The notes beneath the pieces are model-generated. The model searched no databases. It saw only the letters and a list, made by a program, of their open reading frames with translations, and had not been told where the DNA came from. This document shows, piece by piece, positions 7,508 through 13,254 of a DNA stretch of 13,254 nt; the stretch's first letter is position 1; the number at the start of each line of letters is the position of its first letter. The translations under genes and the position numbers were made by a program. This DNA is from an uncultured Alistipes sp. (GTDB lineage: Bacteria; Bacteroidota; Bacteroidia; Bacteroidales; Rikenellaceae): positions 1-13,254 of the forward strand of contig URTU01000051.1 of the NCBI GenBank assembly GCA_900550925.1. The letters are read 5' to 3'.

Positions 7508-9178
7508 ATGAAGAAACTGATTGTATTTGTATTTTTCTTCATGTATTGCAGTCCGGTGTCCATGGCCCAGCAGGATGCGCAACCCAGTATTGAACAAAAG
7601 TATTGGGGGTTTCTTGAGTTTGCAGATACATGCAGGGAGGAGGAGTATGCTATGTTAATTCCGATGGCGCAAGAGATTCTGAATGACACTTCGTCGGCAC
7701 TTTCAGTTCGCAAGCGCATCAACCTCAATCTTGTTATGGGTAATGTTTATACCTCGATATCCCATTTGGACGGACTTAAAGAGGTGTTGTCCAATATGTA
7801 TGAGTTGCAGAAGAGGGACTCGCTCAATGTCTATCTCCCCGGTATCATAGAGGAGTACAAGTACCGTATCGAGCGCACCAAAAACAAGTTGTCACCATTT
7901 TTGGATAAGATGCGGGGTATATGGGTCTCAGCCGAGAGTACCTATCTCGGCAGGCCCTATTTGATCCTTAAGATAGAGAATGAGATAGATTCTATTCAGG
8001 TTGTTCTGAGCGGAAAGATGAATGATAAGACATGTGACATGTTTGTCTCCCCGAAAAACCGGCAGATGAAAATATGGTTCGGAGACGAGAATTTGCGTAA
8101 GGGTTCAGCCATATTGGCAGCGACAGTCAGTATTGTTGGCGAACAGGTGTCGCGGAGTGTTACGCGTTCAATCGCTGTTGCGAACAGGAACAAACGCTAT
8201 ACGGCCAAGCGTGCCCTCCAACAGGGGCTATCCGAGATTGGGGGCATGTTTATGCAGGCATTGGCGAAAAGCCTTGCTACGTCGTGGCAGACGATGTATT
8301 TGACAGAAGTCAATATCCAAGAGCTTTATGATGGGATAGCGAAGGTGAGTATAGATTATTATGTGGAGAGTAAAAGTTCCGAAGGGGCGATAAGGCGTGA
8401 TTCTTCCTATACTGAATGGACTCTTTATAAGCTGGGAATAACTCCTGATGCTCGCGATATTTTCATCAGAAATATAAAGTATTCACGTAAAGAGTACAAG
8501 AAAGATAGTCTGCAGAGGTATGCTGGCTGTACCGACCTTCAGAGAGAACTGCTTGCTTCCGAAGAGAATGTAAAGGACGGGACCCGGAAATTCAACCTCG
8601 ATACATACCGTCGGATGTATGAGTGCTATGAGAAGGCGTTTGAATCTCCCGACTGTCGGCTTGATTCGGTAACGAAGGCCAGGTTGCTTATGGATCTGGA
8701 TCTAAAGCCCCGAAACCTTTTCTGTAATCCGGACTATCCGGCATATCCTATCCAAGCCAAAAAAGATATGCTGTTTCAGGGGATATGGAAAGTGAGAATG
8801 CCATGGGCGGATAGGAGCGTCGAATATCTTATCGACATGGATGAACTGTATGGTCATGGTTTTGACGTGATCATAGCAGACCTGTATGCTGATACAGGTA
8901 TTATCCCTGAAGATATTTTTAATGTATCCCTGACAACTGTACCGCGGGGCTTTGCAAAGAGATTCTTGGTCTGGCATGATCCGTATTTCGGGAAACTGTT
9001 CTTTAACGACTATAACAAGGAGTCGGGCAGGTATATGTATGAAGGGTATTTCAAGAACAAAAAGTTTCACGGGAAAGGCAAAATATTCAAACTTGATACA
9101 TCGACCAATGAGTATGAACTTATGGAAGAGGGCGAGTATGTGAATGGCAAACTTAAAAGCGAGGGAGGTGAGAAATGA
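7508..9178 (+). CDS. secreted protein A of the accessory operon: two GIW segments and C-terminal MORN-like repeats
   Basis: This is a 556-residue protein of no family I can name. A signal peptide is at 1-20 (KKL, hydrophobic core, cleavage near SMA-QQ). Residues about 28-130 look helical and TPR-like. Two segments begin with GIW and continue as beta strands: 137-168 (GIWVSAES, then YLILKIE) and 425-456 (GIWKVRMP, then YLIDMD). They may be a duplicated beta domain; GxW is also how lipocalin-like domains begin. Residues 200-265 are alanine-rich and helical. The end has MORN-like units at 510-526 (YEGYFKNKKFHGKGK) and 536-550 (EEGEYVNGKLK). The frame stays open back to 7454, but the ATG at 7508 gives the signal peptide directly. 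It is the first gene of the operon and overlaps gene B by ATGA. Codons such as AGG and ATA are common here and rare in the flanking core genes. Confidence 0.8.
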   Translation: MKKLIVFVFFFMYCSPVSMAQQDAQPSIEQKYWGFLEFADTCREEEYAMLIPMAQEILNDTSSALSVRKRINLNLVMGNVYTSISHLDGLKEVLSNMYELQKRDSLNVYLPGIIEEYKYRIERTKNKLSPFLDKMRGIWVSAESTYLGRPYLILKIENEIDSIQVVLSGKMNDKTCDMFVSPKNRQMKIWFGDENLRKGSAILAATVSIVGEQVSRSVTRSIAVANRNKRYTAKRALQQGLSEIGGMFMQALAKSLATSWQTMYLTEVNIQELYDGIAKVSIDYYVESKSSEGAIRRDSSYTEWTLYKLGITPDARDIFIRNIKYSRKEYKKDSLQRYAGCTDLQRELLASEENVKDGTRKFNLDTYRRMYECYEKAFESPDCRLDSVTKARLLMDLDLKPRNLFCNPDYPAYPIQAKKDMLFQGIWKVRMPWADRSVEYLIDMDELYGHGFDVIIADLYADTGIIPEDIFNVSLTTVPRGFAKRFLVWHDPYFGKLFFNDYNKESGRYMYEGYFKNKKFHGKGKIFKLDTSTNEYELMEEGEYVNGKLKSEGGEK

Positions 9179-9963
9179 AACGGAGTCTTATTATTTTGAT
9201 TATTACCGTCTGTGCGACTACGGCAGCGGCATACGGGCAGTATGACCCGGAGAGTGGCGATGTGGCCCTGGACAGGGATACATATAATTTCAGGGAGTTC
9301 AAGGAGGAGCATTGGAATGATTTCGAGATAAGGAAGCCTGAACAGGCAGAGCGAAAAATGCTCCGTAATAAACTGGCTGAAGAACGTGAACGGAAATATG
9401 GTACGAGAGTCGAAACCAGCAGGACCGTAGATTCCAACCGGGCGAGATCGAGTTACAGTGTCGGCGGAGCTCCCAGAAATTCGGGAGGGTGGGATAAATA
9501 TCCCTCAAGGAGGTCGAACTATGATCCTGAACGGGATCGTAGGCGGATCGAGCGAGCTATTGCAGAGGCAGATGCGCTTCATGCAGCCCAGCTTGCAGCA
9601 CAACAACATGTATTTAATGCGATAAGCCGCGGGCAGAGGTTTAACCCTGATGATTTTGCGGCTATTTATAATCGTTTTGCAGGCAATCGGGGACTTTCTT
9701 TTGATCCGTCGGCAGATACGGTAGATTTCAAACCAAGACCGACAGACGGACTTATTCCGGAGGAAGAGGATGAGACTGTACTGGATATATATGTGATTAT
9801 ATCCAAGTATGAGGAAGATCCAGACTCGCTGAGTGCAGAAGAGTATGATTATTATATCGCTTATCTGGACTTGATGATTATGGCGGATGACTATGTTGCG
9901 CAGGAGGAGGCTTTGAAGCAGTCGCAATCTGACGGTTCAGCAGAAGACCACAAAGAAATTTGA
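9175..9963 (+). CDS. secreted protein B of the accessory operon, charge-bipartite, unknown function
   Basis: This 262-residue protein has a signal peptide at 1-20 (cleavage about AAAYG-Q). I recognise no domain. The first half is basic and rich in Arg, Ser and Gly, with low-complexity character at about 80-125. A helical Ala-rich segment spans 120-150 (RRRIERAIAEADALHAAQLA). The end (about 195-262) is strongly acidic with many Tyr, Asp and Glu. The mature protein has no Cys, so it is not a disulfide-stabilised effector. The start ATG overlaps the stop of gene A (ATGA), a sign of translational coupling. Gene C starts 8 bases after its stop. The bipartite charge suggests a binding protein, scaffold or unfolded partner, but this is inference. 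Confidence 0.78.
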   Translation: MKRSLIILIITVCATTAAAYGQYDPESGDVALDRDTYNFREFKEEHWNDFEIRKPEQAERKMLRNKLAEERERKYGTRVETSRTVDSNRARSSYSVGGAPRNSGGWDKYPSRRSNYDPERDRRRIERAIAEADALHAAQLAAQQHVFNAISRGQRFNPDDFAAIYNRFAGNRGLSFDPSADTVDFKPRPTDGLIPEEEDETVLDIYVIISKYEEDPDSLSAEEYDYYIAYLDLMIMADDYVAQEEALKQSQSDGSAEDHKEI

Positions 9964-9971
9964 CGGATATT

Positions 9972-10892
9972 ATGAAACGGATCATAATTTTGATTTTGGC
10001 TGTTTTGGTGTCTGGAGGTGCCGGAACGGCGTATTCACAGAACCGGCAGTACAACAAAACTACAACCCATAGGAAAACTGCGGATTTGCTGAATTATTTT
10101 ATACAGAATAACTATACGCCGCAACAAGCCAGAGAAGCGGTAGCTTTGGCTATGAAGCTGATAAAGGAGGGGCGATCGATGGAGGATGCTTTAAAAGAGG
10201 CGGATCTAACTATGAAACTCGATAAGATGGGGGCGAGTCGTGGACTTAATAGTTCTGAAACTCGATCTTATGACGAGACAATTCGCGGCCTTGCCCAGAA
10301 GGCCAAAGAGACTGGCGAGTTGAGGGAAATTGTTGATAGAGGCTGGTCCACAATGAGTATTGAAGAGAAAGTGATTATATTTGAGCAGATAACTGATCAG
10401 TCATGGTTTGAAGAGTTGAGTAATGGCGGTTTGGATTTGATGGAGTATGATCCCAAGGACCAACATCAGGTTGAAATCTTACAAAAGGCATCCGAGAAGG
10501 AGTATGCTCGTCAGAAAGCGGAATTGGCCAAGGAGGAAGAAAAGATCTCTGAATACAGAGACTCGGCGAAACCCAATCTTGAGCAATTGCGGGGTAAGCT
10601 TTATGAAGTTATGTCTCCGGGACAAAAATATCCATGGCGAGAATCAGATGCTGATTTTTTTGGGGATTCCAACCGTGCAGCAAATGATATAAGAACTGCA
10701 AGAGATAATGGTGTTAATGTTGACGAGAAGACTGCGCAAGCCTATCTTAACGCGTTTGAAGAGGCTAAGGAAGCATATAACGGAGCTGCTGACGGGACCG
10801 CTAAAGCAAAAGCACTAAAGGAGAAATTGGCTTTGTTCAGAGAAGGGGTTAACAGTTTGGGTGCATGTTTGGATTGTAATGTAAGAGAGTAG
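9972..10892 (+). CDS. secreted protein C of the accessory operon, helical with C-terminal CxxC
   Basis: This 306-residue protein has a signal peptide at 1-22 (cleavage near TAYS-QN). I recognise no family. Residues 36-80 form predicted paired helices (TADLLNYFIQNNYTPQQ, then LAMKLIKEGRSMEDALKEA) that resemble small three-helix modules. Residues about 165-212 are a charged helix of coiled-coil type. Residues 250-292 are another long Ala/Lys/Glu helix. The only two cysteines are Cys299 and Cys302 in CLDC, near the C-terminus, so they could form a disulfide, bind metal or be redox active. A TTG at 9960 could add four residues; the ATG at 9972 directly precedes a good signal peptide. It lies 8 bases after gene B and 4 bases before gene D. 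Confidence 0.78.
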   Translation: MKRIIILILAVLVSGGAGTAYSQNRQYNKTTTHRKTADLLNYFIQNNYTPQQAREAVALAMKLIKEGRSMEDALKEADLTMKLDKMGASRGLNSSETRSYDETIRGLAQKAKETGELREIVDRGWSTMSIEEKVIIFEQITDQSWFEELSNGGLDLMEYDPKDQHQVEILQKASEKEYARQKAELAKEEEKISEYRDSAKPNLEQLRGKLYEVMSPGQKYPWRESDADFFGDSNRAANDIRTARDNGVNVDEKTAQAYLNAFEEAKEAYNGAADGTAKAKALKEKLALFREGVNSLGACLDCNVRE

Positions 10893-10896
10893 TATT

Positions 10897-11703
10897 ATGA
10901 AAAAGTTGTTTTGGCTTATAGGTCTGTTGGGCTGCGTGAATGCACAATTGGCCGCCCAAAATGTTGACGGCATGACTGTGGAGGAGGAGATTGAGGCACT
11001 CAGAGCAGAGATCCTTGCATATCAGAAATGTTTTACGGACCGCTCCATCCTGAAAACATCGAAAATGTCGAGTAGGCTTCCGGATGGGACTGACATCGAT
11101 GTGCTTGTACGGTCTGATTATACGAACGAACGTTTCGTTCAGGGCGATATGCGGCTGACCGACCTGAAAATTGCCCTTGTCGACCAGAAAGACGAGTTTA
11201 TGGATAAGTATGCCGAGGAGATTATGGATGATTATTTTTCCACCGGTCCGGGGTTTCATATACTTGCCCACGGTATAAGAAATCCGGAAGGCCCGGCTCA
11301 AACAATTTCAATGGATGGCCGTGAACTGAATGCTGAACAGGTTGCAGGGTTAATTCTTGAGCAGCTCGGCGGCTATCAGCATATAATCAATGCTCTGGAG
11401 ACCCCGTTCCCGATTGTTGTACATTCATGTAATGCCGGTAAAGGAGAGGACTGTTTTGGTGCGCAATTATCGAAGATACTGAAGAAGTCAATGTTGAATG
11501 TCAGTGTCATAGCGGCTCCTGGGGTTGTGCAGGCTACGGTCAGGAACAGTACTCGTATTCCGGATGATGAGAGGTATCAGGAGTATGTGTCGGATGAGAA
11601 TAACAGGGCCCGGTATAAGTGGAATATTTTTATTGACGGAACCCGCATATCCGGCGGCGATACGTATAAAGATACCATGGCGTTGGTAAATGGCCCGCGG
11701 TAA
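10897..11703 (+). CDS. secreted caspase-like (clan CD) cysteine peptidase candidate, protein D of the accessory operon
   Basis: This 268-residue protein has a signal peptide (about 1-20, cleavage near QLAA-QN). The core shows the clan CD pattern. A hydrophobic strand ends in FHILAHG (His125-Gly126), then comes MDGRELNAEQVAGLI. About 50 residues later a second hydrophobic strand ends in IVVHSCNAGKGEDCFGAQL (Cys178). A His-Gly and a Cys placed after parallel strands form the catalytic dyad in caspases, gingipains and the MARTX/C80 cysteine protease domain. The SCNxGKG form recalls the peptidase-like domains of polymorphic toxins. A lipobox-like LLGC at 10-13 is too close to the N-terminus and lacks a small residue at -2, so SPI cleavage is preferred. 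It ends the operon; its stop is 4 bases from the stop of the converging HAD gene. Fold moderately likely; activity and substrate unknown. Confidence 0.72.
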   Translation: MKKLFWLIGLLGCVNAQLAAQNVDGMTVEEEIEALRAEILAYQKCFTDRSILKTSKMSSRLPDGTDIDVLVRSDYTNERFVQGDMRLTDLKIALVDQKDEFMDKYAEEIMDDYFSTGPGFHILAHGIRNPEGPAQTISMDGRELNAEQVAGLILEQLGGYQHIINALETPFPIVVHSCNAGKGEDCFGAQLSKILKKSMLNVSVIAAPGVVQATVRNSTRIPDDERYQEYVSDENNRARYKWNIFIDGTRISGGDTYKDTMALVNGPR

Positions 11704-11707
11704 CCAA

Positions 11708-12364
11708 TTACAGTTCGGCGATGCGATGCGCTGAAAGTGAGGTGAAATCGTCGATGATGAGCCGTACGTTCGGCAGCTTTTCGAGCGTAGAACGTTGCTC
11801 GGTGGTGGTGATGGCGATGGCCGGCATACCGGCAGCCTCGGCGGCACGGATGCCGTTGATCGAATCCTCAATCACAACGCATGCCGACGGGGCAAGCCCA
11901 AGCGCTGCGGCCGCCTTGAGGTAGATCTGCGGATCGGGTTTGCAACGGGTTACGTCGTCGCCGCTGACAAGCGCCTGGAAATATTGCGCCATATTGCATC
12001 GTTCCAGCACGAAATCGACATTGGCCCGTGGTCCCGACGACCCTACGGCACACAGGATACCATGGGCGGAGAGGTCGGCCAGAAATGTCAGCAGTCCTGT
12101 CATGGGATGGATTTCGGAAGCGTAGGTCTCACGGTATATGCGCTCCTTTTCGTCGGCCAGCGCATCGATGCCGTAACGGTCGATGAGTCCCCTGTCCATG
12201 ATTGCCGGAAAGATCTCCTCGTTGCCGCGCCCGAACAGCGGGATGAACTGTTCGGAAGTAATGGTTATGGAGTGTCGTGCAGCAAACTCCATGAATGCCC
12301 GCAGGTGTGCTGCCGTATTATCGACCAGCACACCGTCCATGTCGAATAGTACACCGCGTATCAT
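11708..12364 (-). CDS. HAD superfamily hydrolase, beta-phosphoglucomutase-like
   Basis: This 218-residue cytoplasmic protein is of HAD subfamily I with an alpha-helical C1 cap. The four HAD motifs are clear: DMDGVLVD (nucleophile Asp8, acid Asp10), VGSSG (Ser109), CKPDP (Lys142) and IEDSINGIRAA (Glu166/Asp167, Mg). Asp10 and the cap form fit beta-phosphoglucomutase, sugar phosphatases and phosphoglycolate phosphatase-like enzymes. Motifs alone do not choose among them. Start ATG at 12364-12362; stop TAA at 11710-11708. It is transcribed divergently from rex and converges on gene D with only 4 bases between the stops. It is core-like in codon use, so the accessory block ends just before it. 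Confidence 0.9.
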   Translation of the reverse strand: MIRGVLFDMDGVLVDNTAAHLRAFMEFAARHSITITSEQFIPLFGRGNEEIFPAIMDRGLIDRYGIDALADEKERIYRETYASEIHPMTGLLTFLADLSAHGILCAVGSSGPRANVDFVLERCNMAQYFQALVSGDDVTRCKPDPQIYLKAAAALGLAPSACVVIEDSINGIRAAEAAGMPAIAITTTEQRSTLEKLPNVRLIIDDFTSLSAHRIAEL

Positions 12365-12392
12365 AATTCTTCGAGGGTTTGAATTTCGGGGG

Positions 12393-12433
12393 ACAAAGAT
12401 AGCGATTTCGAATGGAATCGTTATCTTTGTGAA
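12393..12433. promoter_or_regulatory. divergent HAD/rex promoter region in an imperfect palindrome, with a Rex-type half-site
   Basis: ACAAAGATA (12393-12401) and TATCTTTGT (12422-12430) are perfect inverted repeats of 9 bases, and CGATT (12403-12407)/AATCG (12416-12420) continue the symmetry inward. Each arm holds a TATCTTTG box, an exact TAnnTTTG match: on the minus strand (12401-12394) for the HAD gene, and on the plus strand (12422-12429) for rex. No clear -33 TTTG is seen for either. TTGTGAA at 12427-12433 equals one half of the general Rex operator TTGTGAA-N4-TTCACAA and overlaps the rex -7 box. The second half is poorly kept (TAATCGA). Rex autoregulation is therefore possible but not shown. 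Confidence 0.5.
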
Positions 12434-12453
12434 AATTTAATCGATCGGATCGC

Positions 12454-13101
12454 ATGGCAAATATTCCCAACAATATTCCGGAAAAGACGATAGAGCGTCT
12501 GAGCGAATACCGCCGGACACTGCTTTCGTGCCACAAGCAGGGCATTACGCATGTCTTTTCGCACGTGCTGGCCGGCATACACGGCATTACGGCCGTGCAG
12601 GTGCGCCGTGACCTGATGCTCATCGGGTTCTCGAGCGATACGAAGAAGGGTTACGATGTCAAGGTGCTGATAGATTTCATTTCGTCGATCCTCGACAGCG
12701 AAACGGCCATGAATATCGGGGTTATCGGCATGGGACACCTCGGGCAGGCCATTACGAAGTACTTCAACGGCAAGGGTCTGAAACTCAGGATTACGGCCGC
12801 ATTCGACATCGACCCGAAGAAGGTCGGCACCCAGATCGACGGAATACCGTGCTACCACATGGACCAGTTCGAATCGAAAGTGGAGGAGCTGGGAATAAAC
12901 ATAATTATTCTTTCGTCGCCTACGCGCGCGGCACAGGATCTGATCGTCCCGATTATAAATGCCGGCATAAAGGGCGTCCTGAATTTCACCTCCATGCCGC
13001 TGAACTTCCCGCGGGGCATTGTGGTTGAGAATTACGACATTACGACCCTGCTCGAAAAGGTTGCATATTTCGTCAAGGCAAACGAGGAGAACGATATCTG
13101 A
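12454..13101 (+). CDS. rex: redox-sensing transcriptional repressor Rex
   Basis: This 215-residue DNA-binding repressor senses the NADH/NAD+ ratio. The N-terminal winged helix (about 9-80) shows the family pattern IERLSEYRR, the ITAVQVRRDLMLIG recognition region and KKGYDVKVL. The Rossmann domain starts with NIGVIGMGHLGQAI (GxGxxG, Gly92-Gly94-Gly97) and AFDIDPKK (Asp118, adenosine ribose). The C-terminal PLNFPRGIVVENYDITTLLEKVAYFV matches the domain-swap helix of Rex dimers. Length is typical at about 210. NADH releases it from DNA, which de-represses fermentative and respiratory genes. The start ATG at 12454 lies about 24 bases after a TAnnTTTG box. ribF begins 24 bases after its stop, so the two may share a transcript. 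Confidence 0.96.
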   Translation: MANIPNNIPEKTIERLSEYRRTLLSCHKQGITHVFSHVLAGIHGITAVQVRRDLMLIGFSSDTKKGYDVKVLIDFISSILDSETAMNIGVIGMGHLGQAITKYFNGKGLKLRITAAFDIDPKKVGTQIDGIPCYHMDQFESKVEELGINIIILSSPTRAAQDLIVPIINAGIKGVLNFTSMPLNFPRGIVVENYDITTLLEKVAYFVKANEENDI

Positions 13102-13125
13102 CAGAGGAGGGCGGAGCGGAAAACT

Positions 13126-13254
13126 ATGAATGTATTCTACGGTTTCGACGCATTGCCGTCATTCGTGGCGCCGGCCGTGACGGTCGGGTCGTTCGACGGC
13201 GTACATGGCGGGCATCGGGTGATTCTCCGGCGTTTGAATGAGATTGCCCGCCGT
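13126..13254 (+). CDS. ribF: bifunctional riboflavin kinase/FAD synthetase RibF, N-terminal fragment
   Basis: Only the first 43 codons lie in the window. They show VTVGSFDGVHGGHRVIL, the nucleotidyltransferase signature GxFDGVHxGH of the FAD synthetase half, with the HxGH-type ATP-binding histidines at about residues 27 and 30. The enzyme makes FMN and FAD from riboflavin and ATP in the cytoplasm. The ATG at 13126 follows GAGGAGGG (13104-13111), purine-rich like a Shine-Dalgarno but some 14 bases upstream. It lies 24 bases after rex on the same strand. Confidence 0.92.
   Translation, partial: MNVFYGFDALPSFVAPAVTVGSFDGVHGGHRVILRRLNEIARR

Noticed and set aside
10897..10935. Lipobox (LLGC) making protein D a lipoprotein
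   Set aside because: The Cys is at residue 13, too early for a full signal h-region, and the -2 residue is Leu; an SPI site near residue 20 fits better.

Overview
The window reads as a chromosomal segment of a Bacteroidota member of the order Bacteroidales, most likely Rikenellaceae/Alistipes. This genus-level guess is inferred from protein flavour and GC-rich core codons and was not tested by search. Supporting signs are promoters of the TAnnTTTG type, weak Shine-Dalgarno signals, and Bacteroidales-style versions of GlmM, DnaN and Rex. The left end and the right end are cut: the first gene lacks its C-terminal half and the last gene keeps only 43 codons.

Layout. Positions 1-2046 hold a minus-strand pair, glmM followed by an M20 metallopeptidase. 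A short divergent promoter region (2047-2204) separates it from a plus-strand run: a uridine-phosphorylase-like enzyme, dnaN (sliding clamp), a DEDDh 3'-5' exonuclease with an ExoX-like tail, and a secreted triple-LysM protein with a periplasmic-binding-like C-terminal domain. These are core functions in nucleotide salvage, replication and envelope biology. Then come about 645 bases without a convincing gene. They hold a hairpin-rich stretch, one very strong intrinsic terminator (7211-7267) and a good Bacteroidales promoter -7 box (7311-7318).

Positions 7508-11703 are the accessory part. Four tightly packed plus-strand genes (4-base overlap, 8-base gap, 4-base gap) all encode proteins with Sec signal peptides, and their base and codon composition differs visibly from the flanks. 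Gene A has two GIW-type beta segments and C-terminal MORN-like repeats. Gene B is a small protein with a basic half and an acidic half. Gene C is a helical protein with a C-terminal CxxC. Gene D carries a His-Gly / Ser-Cys-Asn-x-Gly signature typical of caspase-like (clan CD) cysteine peptidases. I recognise no described system with this gene set. It is the best candidate here for something new: a secreted or periplasmic module built around a caspase-like peptidase.

Core genes resume at 11708: a minus-strand HAD phosphatase/phosphomutase that converges on gene D, then rex (NADH-sensing repressor) transcribed divergently from it, and the start of ribF. The HAD-rex spacer is an imperfect palindrome whose arms contain the -7 boxes of both promoters, and a Rex-type half-site overlaps the rex promoter.
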